A stretch of DNA of 64,000 nucleotides, taken from assembly GCF_963678635.1 (NCBI RefSeq), contig NC_087064.1, positions 44,373,346 to 44,437,345 of the forward strand, written 5' to 3'. The translations under genes and the position numbers were made by a program. The number at the start of each line of letters is the position of its first letter. Position 1 is the first letter of the stretch. This DNA comes from Symsagittifera roscoffensis. Lineage: Eukaryota; Xenacoelomorpha; Acoela; Convolutidae. Shown here one piece after another: positions 11,900-25,024 of this stretch. The notes beneath the pieces are model-generated. The model saw only the letters and a list, made by a program, of their open reading frames with translations, did not search any database and was not told the origin of the DNA.

Positions 11900-13027
11900 T
11901 AAATTTATTTAAAAATGAATTAAAGATCCAAGGAAAGCCTTGATGATCTGTTAAGTTTGAAAAGGTTAATTTTAAATGAAAATAAGAATTAGTATAGGCC
12001 TTTATAATTTAAGTTAAGGTTTGATTGATAAAAAATTTTAGTTTATTAGTTTTTGATGATGTTAGTGAAATTATGATTCGCTGTTATGTTTAGGTGATGA
12101 AGCTGAGATGAAGAGATGATTTATATATACTAACAATTTGTGTGTTAACTAATTAATTTTTATAATTTTATTTTCAATAAACGTTTTTTCCAGATATCTT
12201 CTTTAAATTTACTGCAGATTTTTGAAGGGAACGACTAGAGATGTTTTTATCAGTCGTTATTGTACAATAATAAGTTTAGAGCCTGTAATTTTTGTTGAAG
12301 ATTATTTTTCAAAGATGCTATGTTTGCAGATGAAAATCTTAATTCATTGCTAATAGAATTTTAAATATGAAAGTTTATGTTGGCTTTTGCCGTACGATCA
12401 TGAAACTTAATGGTAAGTTCCGTTGTAGTCGTTAATCGTCTCTCGTCCGAGGTCGTTTTCCAATACCGGGTAGTTTTCGTATTGTTCGGAATAATGGCTC
12501 TGATCTATTGAGTTGTAGAGACATTTGAATTAAATTGTTGTCATGTAACATTTTTGGAAATGATTTTTGGCTAAGTCTAATCTATTTGGTTAGTTCTAAG
12601 CTAATTGGTTGCTTAAGATCTTGTTCGAGACTTTTGGTCGCACCAGATGAGTTGAGTTCGGAGGTCTAACTCATAGAGTAATTTCAGATATGGTACACCG
12701 TCTGCTCGTCACGCTATCTTATTTTCGGCCGGATAGATTCGTGCAACTTCTTAGTCTAATATCGATCCTAATCTTACTCTTATATCTCTTAGTCTCAATA
12801 GATCTAGAGTATACTGGTTTGTTACAATTTGGTCTCTTGGAGAAAGCAACCAAGTTGTAAGTTAAATTAAAATTGCTCTGGTTCTAAAATTACAAGTGAT
12901 TTCAGCGCTTACAAATGAGTGGGTTGTTAGTTTGCTGGAGTATGATTGGTTAGTGTTCAATATCTTATAGGGATATAATATCTAAATTATAACCAATAAT
13001 AATATATAGTTTGGATCTGGTTCCACA
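11900..13027 (-). repeat. LTR (copy B) of the - element
   Basis: The sense strand begins TGTGGAACC or TGGAACC at 13025-13027 and proceeds leftward. It shares TCTATTGAGAC..GAGATATAAGAGTAAGATTA with LTR copy C near 20210 and the ACGACTGATAAA block with copies A and D. A length near 1.1 kb is long for an LTR; the inner boundary is approximate because no primer-binding site could be recognised. Confidence 0.6.
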
Positions 13028-13099
13028 TGAACCGTTCACTACAAGAATGCCACTAATGTCGTATAACCGGAGATGATAAAATTACGCCGAATGATACAC

Positions 13100-13330
13100 A
13101 CGCGTAAAATTATTCCCATTAGCATTTAATTCTCAAATCACAACAACTCTAGGACTATCACCATATGAAATGTTTTTTAACCAAAAACCACGTAAACCGA
13201 TATTGTTCACAGCAATTTCCTCAAAAAATCACAACGTTACTTTCAACCCAACAAAGCTTCAATTTGTTAAAATCTACTACTTCAAACTCATGACGAAGAT
13301 CATTTTCACCATCCACAATTTATGAAACTA
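13100..13330 (+). pseudogene. Integrase C-terminal remnant of an LTR retrotransposon
   Basis: One frame reads TTLGLSPYEMFFNQKPRKPI, the typical end of a Ty3/gypsy-type integrase core, where a helix containing SPYEMFF is followed by a PR-P motif. The frame continues with basic sequence to a stop near 13330. Everything 5' of it (protease, RT, RNase H, the rest of integrase) is absent because the inverted LTR of the neighbouring element abuts at 13027. With LTR copy C downstream, this is the 3' half of a + strand element of the same family. Confidence 0.6.
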
Positions 13331-16300
13331 GCTTCTGGCACCCATAGCGAATCGAATTTGTTACAAAGACAAAAATTTTGTTACAAAGAGATTGTTACAA
13401 AGACAAAAGTTTCAGTCTCAAGTAAATTCAAGTTTTACACCAGCTTCAAAACTAATAATCGAAGCGTTTGTTTTAATCCCATATTTTTTTATAAAAAGCA
13501 TCTCAAAAAACTACAACATAGCCAAAGAGGACAATTTCAAATAAAAAAAAAAAACATAAAGATTTCACATATAAACTTTAAGATCACAAAAAAACAGAAA
13601 ATAACACAACAAAGGAACAATCTTTGACCATACTATCCAAAGGAATACGCCCATCGCGAATTAACACAACGATACTCCTTCACAGGACTACATATCAATG
13701 ACAAAACCACAGAAACTAACATACAACAAAAACATCAAACTCCGACCACCTACTCCAATCATCATCTGTATTTCCAAAAGACATATCATACAAGTCTCAA
13801 AAATAAATAGTTCAAAAACAAAGATTTAATCTTAAACTACCAGAACAGATCCTCATACCCGAAATCAAAGAAAAAACACAACAACGTCAACCTTCTCGTC
13901 TTAGAAATCAAACAAGAAAAGATTATAAAATCTTTTTTCCATAATCTAAAGTATTAGAGGAATTACACTTTCGAAAACTCCCTGATTAATTAGACAACAA
14001 TAATAACACTCATAGTAAAATGAAAAACTAGTTCAAAATCAGCCAATCAAATTGATTTGAAACCATCTCTTTTTTTCTAAACACTACCACTATAATTAGC
14101 CGATATATCTCCAACTTGGACTAGATCTGAAACTATAACTCGAAAACCTCCAGGTCAAAAACAAGCACTACCCTTGTATTTGACAACTTAAATACAGATC
14201 ATAGAAAAAATGCAACCCTCTTCTATCAGTCAACACAAAAATCAACAATGTTGTCTCAATTCATACCCCGCGTTTCTCCAAAGGAAAATATTATATTACC
14301 CTAAACAAAAAATCCACATGATTACTTAGCCAAAAGCCGTTCTACCTCCCAAAACACTCTAATCATCCAACAAATAAAAACTTGACTTAGAAAGTTAACG
14401 CATAATTGGCTTCAACTCCTAAAAAAAAATACTTCGACAAAGCATATCTTTTAATTTTTCAAATTTTGTTTCAAACTGATAAAGTTATTCATTTCAACCT
14501 TTCTCTCAATTTTTTCAGCACTTTTACAACTTTGTATTTTTCTCATAACCGTCCTTCTAGAATAAGCCATCCTCTTTTTTTATATTTTTTGTAGCCAATT
14601 AATTTTTTTCTATTCCCTCATCTAAACATATCTTTCTCTCTCTCCAAAACCATTGACCACCTAATCAGGTACGAAAATTGAATTTTTCATAAATGATACG
14701 AAAATTACTAAGTAAGAAAGATTTTCCTATTTTTTCTCAATTTTTTTAAAATTTTTCTCATGTTTCTCATTTTAACAATCCTTATATGCATAAAAATGGC
14801 GATAATTACCTTCGCATTAACAACAACTTAGCAAAATACTCTTGCAGAAGAATTTTGTAAAGAACACAGACTTAAATAAATCAAGCATATAAATTTTTTC
14901 GAATTGCTATTGCACATCCTATTAAAGATACCCAAACACCACATCCCAAGACCCCCCGACAACCCCGACATCTGGCCAGACAATACAACCCCAATCATCT
15001 CCACGTATCTCGTTTGTAGAAAACCCTTATACCTTGAAGAAAGACACGCTTCACTATCCGAACACTAATACCAGCCATACGTCATGAACCACTATTCGAG
15101 CCAACATATAACATCTACCTTTCACTTCAAGAAGACGTTAACAGAACCAAACAACAAAACCAAAACTAAAATTTAACAACTACAATTTTCACCAAATATT
15201 CTACGACGATATCGAAGACTTACAGCACCAAGAGTTCATTTTAACATACCCTCATCACCATCATCGACCACTCTAGCTCTTCCTAGTAAAACAATACAAA
15301 AAACTCCGTCACTTCAAACACCGATTTCCGATAAAATAATCCGAATATTCCATGAGATTATTTAGATTCAACACCAACTTCTACACAAATTCGTGAAAAT
15401 CCCTTTAATTCCCCTACTTCATCACAAAAACTTCATCACAAACATTTTCTCAAGGTGAACCAAACTCAGTTGATGATCCAATAGACTTTTCATCAGATAC
15501 CGCTTTATCACTACCAGAAACTCTCTCACTTCCATCAACACCTTCAGTCACAGGTCAAACACCATCAACTGCCTTCCCTACAAATTTTTTAAGTCAATTA
15601 ACCGATAGATATTGTGAACTACAAAGTACAAAAACGTCCCTTTGCTTAAATTGGAACTCCTTTGTAGTACTCCCTCCCCCACTTTGGGGCCAACATATTG
15701 ATAACAATCGACTACATAATTAGGCACTCAATAGAGTACAATGCAGACAAGATATTCTCAAGGACATAAAAGAACATAATATCCAAATCCCTACCCAACA
15801 TAATTTAACCCTAAAAATCAAAATAAGAGAAAAATTAAATAACTAAGTAAATCATCCATTATCACTATCCTCACCAAAAATAACCACTCAATCTTTGCCC
15901 CCTCCATTTATTACAACGGAATTTGTGTACAAATTTGATAGATATACAAACAAGACAATAGGATACATTACATTCTATAATTCTATTCAGGATTATCATA
16001 CACATGTATCTTTTAATCGTTTTCTAACGAATTTTTTTTTCGCTCTATTACTTCTAGAACTTATACCTCATCCGACCCCTTCTCTTTGAACAGGACCACA
16101 AGACCTCATTGTCACACATAATGATTGTGAAAATATTCAATATAAACACTACCTGAATACGTTAATAATCAAGTAGCACAATGCGAATCTGAAGCACAAA
16201 ATATTGAATCAACAACTATGGTAGCTACACTCAAAAGCCCCAGCAACAACTCTAACAGGATATAATTTTACAGCAAAGTTCTCAAAAAACCCATTGTTCA

Positions 16301-19300
16301 CAAGTTTCAAACTGCAAAAAAAAACAGACTCGATCATGAATCCTTTTATCAAATTAATATCGAAAGAAAGTCTTTTCAAAGTTAAATCCGACGGTTGCAA
16401 AAATATGTTCCAAACTTTTAAAAATAGTCTAAAATGCAGGCACAAACAGTGAATTGGTAAATTTAAAGTATTTTCAGACTCTGCACACCAATCACGAGTT
16501 GAATGCCTTCAAGGTCTATACAAGTAGACGATAAATTCCCGTATCCCGGCGCACACGGACGTTTAACCTACAATTTACCCAATAAAAATGGACAACACAA
16601 ATTGTAATTAAAACCACATCAAACTTTAAAACAGACACAAAAAACTTCAGGCTACCAGGAGATAATGTTTTTCGATTGGAAAATTTAATTAGAAAAAGTA
16701 CACTTAACACGAGATTCAAAGTACGATACCATTTTGTATGAAGCAATCCATTTACCTTTTAAAAAAGATCAAGGATATTGCGACCCCACTACGCAAACAC
16801 AGGCAACCATAGTTTGGTTCCCTGAAAAGACTTGAATTAGATCAAACCCACAGAAAAATAAGAATATACATGGTATAGAAAATCAATTAACTTGTTATCA
16901 AATTTACCCTGAAATGGAAGTAGCATGTAAATATCCCAAACCACTTTTCAAAACACAAAACTCAGAAGTTTTTGTCGAATACGACAACAGTTTTGACATG
17001 AAAACAGGGAAACTAAATATTGATGCAGCACATCCATATCAAAATGGAAAAGACGAAAAGTCCTACATTCCAGTAACATTTCACAAAAACACAGGAAACA
17101 GTGACGGAAAAATCTACCCTGAAAATAAAGATAGCACACGATTACAGGATCTTTCACTGATGAATAACCCTTATTTTAGCGCAGTCCACTACGATTTTCA
17201 TCTCGACATGAAATTAAGTTAGAACATAAGTAAATTTTTTCAAGAAATGTCACTCCCCGAATTCGAAACTCTCCTTCACTTCAAAAAATCAGAGCGGAAA
17301 CATCTCTCGACCTAGGACAATCTCTCGACCTAGCAGTTCTTAAAACACCTTACGCAGGATACCTATTGACCGGAAACCGCTCTAACTTCATTGTTTATGG
17401 AGGAAATATTCTTTGGTATTATACGTGCACAGAAAAATTTCACCACTCTAACAGCTTAACACAAACGAAGATAAAAGTGATCTTCTCACTCCATACCCTA
17501 CATTAATGGTACCTCCAAAATAGTTTTCACCTGAAAACATACTCGAAATCTAAACATAGATCTATAATCAATAGAAATTTTTTCTATATCCAACATACAA
17601 CATCACTTTAGATCGCTATGATTTCGAGAAGTCCTCACGTAAAATGGATACATTAGAAAAACAATCAATCGATCAAAATTTACAGCAGGTTTCTCTGACA
17701 TCTACCGACAAAACTAGAGTGGGTACTTCAAAAATAATAGGGACTATGTATACCTCAACCCACAAGAAGTTTCACTAGTTAATAATTTCGTTTCATAAAA
17801 ATCAAAAATGAACTTCATACACATTTCAATAGACAGGCAAGAGTAGCACGCATGGAGGATTTGCTTAGAATATTTTCCACCTGAATTTAAAAAATTTTCC
17901 CAACACTCAAATTACAGAATATGATTAAAAAAAAGTATCTAAAAAACCAAATATGTATGATATCCCACAAGATAACATAAATTCAACTCAAACAATTTTC
18001 AATAACATTTTTAATTTGAAAAACTCTGATAAGGAAACCCCCGAAGACTTCATTGATTCCTAACATAGACTTAATAATTTTTCTCAACCACCTTTACAGC
18101 CAATATTTTCCTTCCCCGGATGAACCATATCCCTCTCCCTCCTCACACACTGATGCTACTTCTATTCTCTCCCCTTTGTCAAGTAATGAACCCGATGCAA
18201 CCAGCCCTGTCACAGACGATCAATTTGAGCATAATTTAGATAACTTTACAAAAATCAACAACAAATTCACGACACTATTCACCAACTGACTCATTCAGCT
18301 TCAAATTCCGAATCCTCTACTCCCTCAACTCACATTGCACCCGCACGAGCCCAGAGGGTTTTCATGATACGCAAGCACCCTAATACTATACATCAATTCC
18401 TTATTAATCGTCCACGATCATACCGACTACGTTGCCATCATCCTCAACACACTAATACTCCAGATATTCTCAATCAAAACTTACCATTTTCCCCTCAATA
18501 TACTAGCTACAGTTCCGCTAATGAAAACCCACATACACCATACCTCTATGAAAATACCCCACTCTCTACACTATCCTGGATCTCCTATTATAACTTTCCT
18601 AACCCATTAAGAGTTCCCCTGAAAAACAACCCCGCCGACAACGAAATTTGTGATAAAATCTTAACTACCTAACCAAGGCACTGTATGAAAAACAACTCAT
18701 CACTATAGGTTTAAAACAAACACTAAGCAGATTGATAGCACCCAAAGCAAACCGGCTTTCCATTAACCATTATGACCACGCTGTCACCAGGTATATGGAA
18801 GATTCCCGGTATGACGATGATCCAAAGATTAACCCTCAACTAATTGAAAAAACCTTCTTAAAATCAGATTATATATTCCATCTTGATAGCACTAACCAAA
18901 ATTTGACCATATCATAGATCACGCACAAGAAAACACTAAATCATATGAACCGTTTTTTCATAAACTCAAGCGCTTCCCACTATTTTAAACTTCCTCACAC
19001 CGAAGGAAAGAGAAATTTACTGTTCACACGACATCATGTTGAAAACAAAACTAACCCTCACGTAAAAATATTATAATTTTATACAAAAACACTACATACA
19101 CAGGTCACCATCCCGTAATCCACACCATCGTTTTATGTTTATAAACTCAAAGTACCCATCACTCACACTCTGCTCAAAGGGCGGAAAAATTATACTCCCT
19201 CAACTGGCCTCACCACCCATTAGGATTTCCTGAGCATGCTCTATAGCCGACCTAACCCACCGCGCGACACCACGCTTATGACACGCACTCCTATTTTTGT

Positions 19301-19973
19301 CGAGAGTTGCTCTGAGATGAGCGAATCTTTAAAATAACCGAAACTAAATGAAAACGCTTTTGCGAAAACAAATAATACATAACATAATTGAAACTGATCG
19401 CACTAAGAAGATATAGATATAAATATACAATACAAACGATTTCTTAGAGCAAAAGGAACGAGCAACAGAGGGAGATTAAAACCCGGTTACATTCCGACTT
19501 TGAAATGGCAATTATATTGGTTTGTTGCCGTAGTCACAAACCTCACAGGATTTGAAGTATGGACACAACATCGCAGCAAAGGAACCCATTGAAGTAGAGC
19601 AATGGCCAACTTGATGTTGATTTCACATACCGATCCTAGTCACTTGGCGTTTCCTATGAAAGAAGTCAAACTCCATCTTGCACGTAGTCTCGCTCTAGCT
19701 TAACGAAATCAACACATCATTGCATAGATCTGAAATCTTGACACGATCACTCAAGACAATCTGGGATATGCGAGACCCACTTCTGAAACCTGAACAATTG
19801 TCGGCTTTCTCTCTATGAAGACATATACTCCAAAACACGAACAACTGTCTCTCCCTCTTCACTCACATAGTCACTGCTTTAAAAAGAAACTACTCAAAGA
19901 AACAAGAAACCAATCCATCCATCCTTCACTGCAATTAAAATTACAACCCAAATTTTTCTAAGCCCCGGATGGC
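13331..19973 (+). other. Decayed 3' region of the LTR element, possibly with an env-like frame
   Basis: Between the integrase remnant and LTR copy C lie about 6.6 kb of AT-rich sequence with many short open segments (13322-13627, 15895-16089, 16914-17222, 18053-18289, 18364-18672, 18732-18917), all on the + strand of the element. Segment 16914-17222 (102 codons) is the most protein-like. The position after integrase and before the 3' LTR is where errantivirus-type elements carry an envelope-like ORF, but I see no diagnostic fusion peptide, cleavage site or membrane anchor, so env is only a positional guess. Host genes are not apparent. Confidence 0.35.
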
Positions 19974-20300
19974 TGGAATCGGTTTAAAACTAGTATTCAT
20001 AACCAATTATACTCTTGATAAAACTATCTCTATAAAATATTTCTCAATAACCAATCATGATCCATAACTAATACAGACAATTATTTGTAATGCTGAAACT
20101 ACGTGTGGTTTCAGCACCAGAATAAAAATAAATACAACTTAGAAGACAGTTGTTCTCCTTCTGGATAGTTCCTGATATCAAACTAGCAAACACCAGTATA
20201 AACTAGATCTATTGAGACAAGGAGATATAAGAGTAAGATTAAGTAAGATTAAACTCACTAAGCTCGAAACTTTATGTGTCAACTTCTAGTTCGACCAGAT
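19974..20300 (+). repeat. 3' LTR (copy C), partial
   Basis: It starts TGGAATCGGTTT and continues with blocks matching LTR copies A, B and D: TATAAAATATTTCTCAATAACC, the TTTCAGCA block, ACACCAGTATA and TCTATTGAGAC.. near 20210. Orientation agrees with the integrase remnant at 13100. The 3' boundary is not clear; similarity fades after about 20300. Confidence 0.6.
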
Positions 20301-20619
20301 TCCCTATGCGATTATGGATTTTTGGTCAAACTCTGACATCTGGTTCAAAAAGCTTGGTTGAAAAAATAGGAAACGTGGACACGGGATACTAAAGATAGAG
20401 GTAACTTAAAACGACGTGTATCGGTAGAAGTTTATTTCATTCGGTTTTTTTAATTCTTCAAATACATACTCTTTGTTACTTAAAACATCCAATTTTCTTC
20501 GTATGAACTATATTTTCGACCGGTTTTTATAAAAAATGGTGCCTTAAATTTAAATTATTTTTTTCATAATAAAGAAGTAACTCTGCAGTCAAAGTTCATT
20601 TCTTGAAAAAACTTAAAAG

Positions 20620-20800
20620 GGGGAGATTGTTAAGTTGGGAGATCCCAACTGCAGATTTTTGAATTGAACATAACATTGATGTATTGCAAAGTGATGGATA
20701 CTGATACATGTATCAAAGATTGCAATCTTTATTTGTTTCCTTTCGAACACATTGCCGATATGGATGTTGAATAAAGATGAACGTCTTCCGTATTTCCTAT
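20620..20800 (+). repeat. Candidate copia-type polypurine tract and LTR start
   Basis: AAAAGGGGGAGATTG followed by TGTTAAGTTGGGAGATCCCA at about 20636 resembles the junction of a polypurine tract and a TG-starting LTR in Ty1/copia elements. The first 25 bases contain a self-complementary GTTGGGAGATCCCAAC. A GAATAAA motif lies near 20770. No copia coding sequence is recognisable upstream, so only the edge of an element is proposed. Confidence 0.35.
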
Positions 20801-21103
20801 GGTAAAGGTTCCCCCCATCACGCCAGATCTGTTAATAGATGACTGCTCCACAATAAAAAGTTTCAATGACCTATCTATGTTTAACCTAAAATAAATAAAA
20901 GGCAATGCAAAGAAGAGAATGATAACTAACCGTATAACACTGCCTAGCTCAATCCGATAAAATTTTGCTTCAATGCATAAAGACCGGACGCGACCTGTTA
21001 CATTTTTAAAATCAGATTTAGATTGAAAATCACAAAAATTGGATAAACTTGATTCTCTACAAGTTTGTCTCGGAGCAATTTTCGTTTCACTAAAAGCTTT
21101 CAA
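20729..21103 (-). CDS. Hypothetical 124-codon ORF with one hydrophobic segment
   Basis: An open frame with a central hydrophobic stretch (about residues 56-75, rich in Val, Ile, Leu and Phe) that could span a membrane. I recognise no family. It overlaps the candidate copia LTR on the opposite strand, has no visible partner exons and may be chance or element-derived. Confidence 0.15.
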   Translation of the reverse strand: MKAFSETKIAPRQTCRESSLSNFCDFQSKSDFKNVTGRVRSLCIEAKFYRIELGSVIRLVIILFFALPFIYFRLNIDRSLKLFIVEQSSINRSGVMGGTFTIGNTEDVHLYSTSISAMCSKGNK

Positions 21104-21198
21104 GTTGAATTTTTAGATCTAAAAATATGATTGTCGCCTTACTTCTTTAAAACTAACTGTAAAACCAATTAAAACGTATGAGTTAGAGGAGTAATATG

Positions 21199-21604
21199 GG
21201 GAGGGTTCTCATGCTTGAAGGACCCAATGCTTGACAAATTTCAACCAATCAAAATCGCTAAGCGTTTCTATTGGCTAAATGCCTTTCTCACAAAATCGAA
21301 GCCAATATTAACAGAAAATGTATTAAATCAGTGGAAAATAATCAAAAATTTTACAAATTGCGGGTTACAACCGCATTACTATTCAGATAATCATCAAAAT
21401 TAATGAGCTCAAAATCATACGAATTTTTCAGTCTTGAAAACTCATCTGCTTATTATAAAATCGGTCAATATTAACACTAATGGCCTGGATTTATTTTCTT
21501 ACTTCGAGATTTTCGCGATTTATTTCGAGATTTTGAATACTCAATTCTGATTGGCTGAAAATAAGCTAAAATTACTTTCAAGCATTCGGTCCTTGAAGCA
21601 TGAT
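21199..21604. mobile_element. MITE-like inverted-repeat element with 8-bp flanking repeat
   Basis: TCATGCTTGAAGGACC near 21209 is inverted at 21588-21603 (GGTCCTTGAAGCATGA). The identical 8-mer GTAATATG flanks the block at 21191-21198 and 21605-21612. An 8-bp target duplication is typical of hAT elements, but the outermost bases of the two ends do not match, so the exact termini are unsure. From 21613 to 22400 I see only AT-rich non-coding sequence. Confidence 0.5.
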
Positions 21605-22408
21605 GTAATATGTTACCTCTGCGGGTGATAAACTGTTCAAAAAGACCGTCGAATTTTTTTTTCTAATGCTTTAACTCAAGGCTCAATGCTTAAACGGAGA
21701 GTAGCAAGCTCTGATTAAGTCTTTTTACAAAAAAAAACCCAAAAATTTTAATGTTGGCTCTTAAAACAATATTTTACACTAGTAGATTCAAACCGTTCTC
21801 AGACAGAGGCATCATGTCGAGTAAGCTCAGCCAAATTATGCCGTAAAAATCAGTAATTGTCCCGGCCATTTGAAAAATGGGGAGGAACTTTGTATTTGGG
21901 TGTGTTTTGGTTTTTTGTTCCGATTTTCGTAACGAAAGTAACGGAATATTTGTGATCGGGTTGGGTTTTTTTTCTTCAGTCAAATTTCGACTTTTTAACC
22001 AGCCTTTTTTGACGAAATTTTTTCTATATCATTCGAAAACTATTGTTGTGCTGACCTTAAATTTGAAAAATTATTTTACTTGTGATCATTTTTCGTAAAG
22101 TTATGGGGGTTTAAAGATTGCCATTTTCGCCAATTTGGGACAATTACCGCGCGATGTATTTCGCGCTATTAACGCGTCAGCGAGATTTAATCCGTCTTAT
22201 AAATCGTTCCAAATTGGTTCAAGGAAGCTTATATGTCATATTTGATTAGTTAGTAGGAGCAAAATCTATCACTTTGTACTTATTATGACGTGTTGGGGAT
22301 TTTCTCACAAAAAATCTATTTTTCTAAAATATTTTAATTTTATTTCATTACATTTAAATTTTTCATGTTATTACTGCTCCATAGAATCTACACATTTTAA
22401 GTGTGACT

Positions 22409-22756
22409 GAACCCCCTTTGGTACGTTTTAAGAAATCTATTTTTGGCCGACCGACCCTAAAGTGTTTCTGAAGGCGCCTTCGGCGCCAATATATACTAGT
22501 TTTGAGGGGGTAGCGCGCGCCGAAAAACGCAATTTTTTGGTCAAAATTTTCCATAAAACCCTATAAACGCCTTTTTTGGACTGTTTTTTCAAAATTGTGC
22601 CTGCGGCCCAGAAAATTTGGCCTAAACAGGGACTAAACCATGCATAGGGAGAGCTCAAAACATCAGTTCGGTTGACCCAAAAAAAATGGTCGACAAAAAT
22701 TTTCGAACATTTTTTGATAATCCGCCCCCCTCGAGAAAATCCTAGATCTGCCCCTG
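22409..22756 (+). mobile_element. hAT-type MITE, 5'-truncated copy
   Basis: Homologous to the complete copy at 39619-40009: it contains GGCCGACCGACCCTAAA, GGCGCCTTCGGCGCCAATAT, GCGCGCGCC and the right end CCTAGATCTGCCCCTG. The left CAGGGGCGGAT end is missing. Confidence 0.8.
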
Positions 22757-23669
22757 CTTGGATCACTAGTTCCTTGGGTCACCAGGGAAAACTGAATAGG
22801 GTCCGCTATTCTCTATTCAAGATTGAGGTTTACCAAATCGCGTCATTTTCTCTCTTCAAAAAAACTCCTCCTGATCCAAAAAAATTTATTTTGTCAAATA
22901 GCAGTAACCGGCTATTCTATTTGTTTGGCTTCAGTTGTTTTGCTGAGAACAATGAAAATTTTCGAACTGTTATGAGATGAGCTTTGATTCATTGTATTTG
23001 GTTTTACACCGGAGCTGAAATAATTAGGCTAGTTTTTTTTTACGAATTTATCATGAACCAACATTAGTCTGATTCATTTTTTGTGAGTGAGATAAAAACA
23101 TGTAGACGCCGGTTAAAACACGAGTTTTATTTATGGCTCAAAACTATTGATTAATTTCTTATTGATCTTTGATCAGAAAATGATGAAGTTTTTAGATCAG
23201 CTTTGGCATTTTATTATTCTTAAGTTAGAAAAAATATCACTTTCGATTGAAAATGATAAAAAAAAATTTAAACACATTTTGTGGAATTCAGAGAAATTTG
23301 GCATTGAAAGTGATACATCAAAGAAGACTTAAGCCAAATTTTTGAATGATTGATTGCTATCTTTTTAAAAAAAGTTTGATGTTTCAACCAACTTAAATCT
23401 TCAAATTTTTTTCTTTTTTGACAACCGCCAAAAAACAGGTTGTTTTGTTTTAATATCAAAACATCTCCAGACGCCGTTTTTTGCCGCAAAACGCTTGCAT
23501 CAGCTTGGTAAACGCTTGGAAAAACAACAAAAAATTCTGATTTTTTTCTGAGATATGTGCCCAATACTTGAAAATTACCACTCCTTACACAACTTTCTTG
23601 AGCGAATTAGCAGTTTTGCAGAAATTTAGCGAATTAGCAGAAATTTTTTAAAAATAAACATCGCGTTGC

Positions 23670-24505
23670 CAAGAAGATCGTCAACTGAGTCGGTTGATCT
23701 TGTACTTATAATCATTCACATTCTGTAGATGTCAAGTTCTCGAAAGATGTGAAATTGAAATGGTTCTTCGGCTTTAACCTATACCGTTCTATTCTATACC
23801 AGGGTCGAAGTGCTCACTTTATGTTTCGATCACCTAGCCGTCTCGGTCAAAATTGTTTCGACCGTCTCGACCAAGTTCGAGTATGTTTCAACTTTGTCGT
23901 CCAAAAATAACTGAGTTCGACCGTTCTTAACCTGTGCAAGTTTTGTTTCGACCGTCTCGACCAACAAAAATTGTGCCCGACCCAGTCGACATATGTTTCG
24001 ACTGTCTCCATTGAATTCAGGCGTGTTTTGATTTTCAACTAACATGGAAATTCCGAATTTAAAACAAATAATTAAAGCTGTTTCAATCAACGAAAAATTT
24101 GAATTATTGGCTATTAAAATTTTGCAGAAGAAAAAAATTTTTTTTTAGATTACAAACTGAAACAATTTCGACCATTCACGAGATATGTTTTGACCGTGGT
24201 TGACTAAATTTTGTTATGCTTCCACCGTACTGGACTAAAATTGAATATGTTTCGACCGTCCTCGAGTTTTGCTTTGTCGGTACTTGAGGCATTTTTGACC
24301 GTGTTCCACCAAACATTGATATGTTTTGACTGTGCTCGCGGCATGCTACGAGTTTGTATGTTTAACGTATGCTTCGACCCAAAATCATGTCTCGACAATA
24401 TATTAATTGTCAAGCAGTGACATTGGGATCAATTTTGACATACAAAAAAATCTGGTAAGCCCCTCAACCTGAGTGATAATATGCAGTTCTACAATTCTAA
24501 GATGC
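23670..24505. repeat. Direct duplication, copy 1 (TTCGACCGT-rich)
   Basis: Shares an ordered series of blocks with 25025-25785: GAAGA..ATC..AACG/TGAGTCGG, TCAAGTTCTCGAA, CCTGTGCAAG, AGCAGTGACATT and the distal ATCTGGTAAGCC with CTCAA. Inside, TTTCGACCGT or variants recur more than ten times with irregular spacing. Small open frames (Arg-Ser-Lys-Gln repeats on the minus strand) are translations of the repeat. Intervening sequence 24506-25024 is non-coding. Confidence 0.75.
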
Positions 24506-25024
24506 TTTTTTTTGTTCAAAAAGTAAAAAAAGTCAATTTTGAATTTAAAAAAATTAAAAAATTTGAAATGATTTAAACACCTTTTGTAGAAGGCAGCGGA
24601 ATTTGAACTGTAAAAAACTTAAATTTAACGCTAAAAAGAGACTTAGAATGAAGATTTTGGATAAATTTTTGGAAGGTTGTTGGGAATGATTTTGATTAAA
24701 AGTGCCGTTTTTCAAAAACATTGTGCTGCTGTTTTGTCTATCTTAAAGATTTCGCAGTCAAAATTCAATTTTTTTCTTTTTTTTTCAGTACCGTCAAAAA
24801 GTAGAATTTTTCGTTTTCAATCCACACTATCTCCTGCTGCCATTTGTACCAGGAAAAATCTTTTAACAGTAAAAAAGATGACTGATTTGGAGAATTTTGA
24901 AAATGAATTTTTCGAAAAAGTTGCACATTTTTTGAAAATGACTAGTCTTTAAGCAAACCAAATGAGCGATTAAGTAGCAACTATCGCAATATTTAAGAGC
25001 CTCATGAAAAATAGCTTGATATAC

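Larger units (their letters stand above)
8648..13027 (-). mobile_element. Truncated LTR retrotransposon, - copy
   Basis: On the minus strand the order is LTR (about 13027-11900), leader (11900-10900) and gag (10888-8648). The leader around 11340-11600 matches the + copy leader at 5720-6000 over more than 200 bp. A piece of leader (GATCCAAGG...GCCTTGATGATC) is tandemly duplicated at about 11850-11955. Pol and the 3' LTR are missing because the element ends at the inverted junction. Confidence 0.68.

Noticed and set aside
16914-17222. Stand-alone 102-codon gene
   Set aside because: Protein-like, but it sits between integrase and LTR of a decayed element on the same strand, so it is better treated as element remnant.
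22437-22766. 109-codon ORF and similar ones at 27223, 39630 and 41186
   Set aside because: All are chance frames through copies of the same non-coding hAT MITE.
23830-24420. ORFs with repeated Val-Glu-Thr-Val-Glu-Thr or Ser-Lys-Gln patterns
   Set aside because: They follow the TTCGACCGT tandem motif and appear in two frames; repeat translation, not protein.
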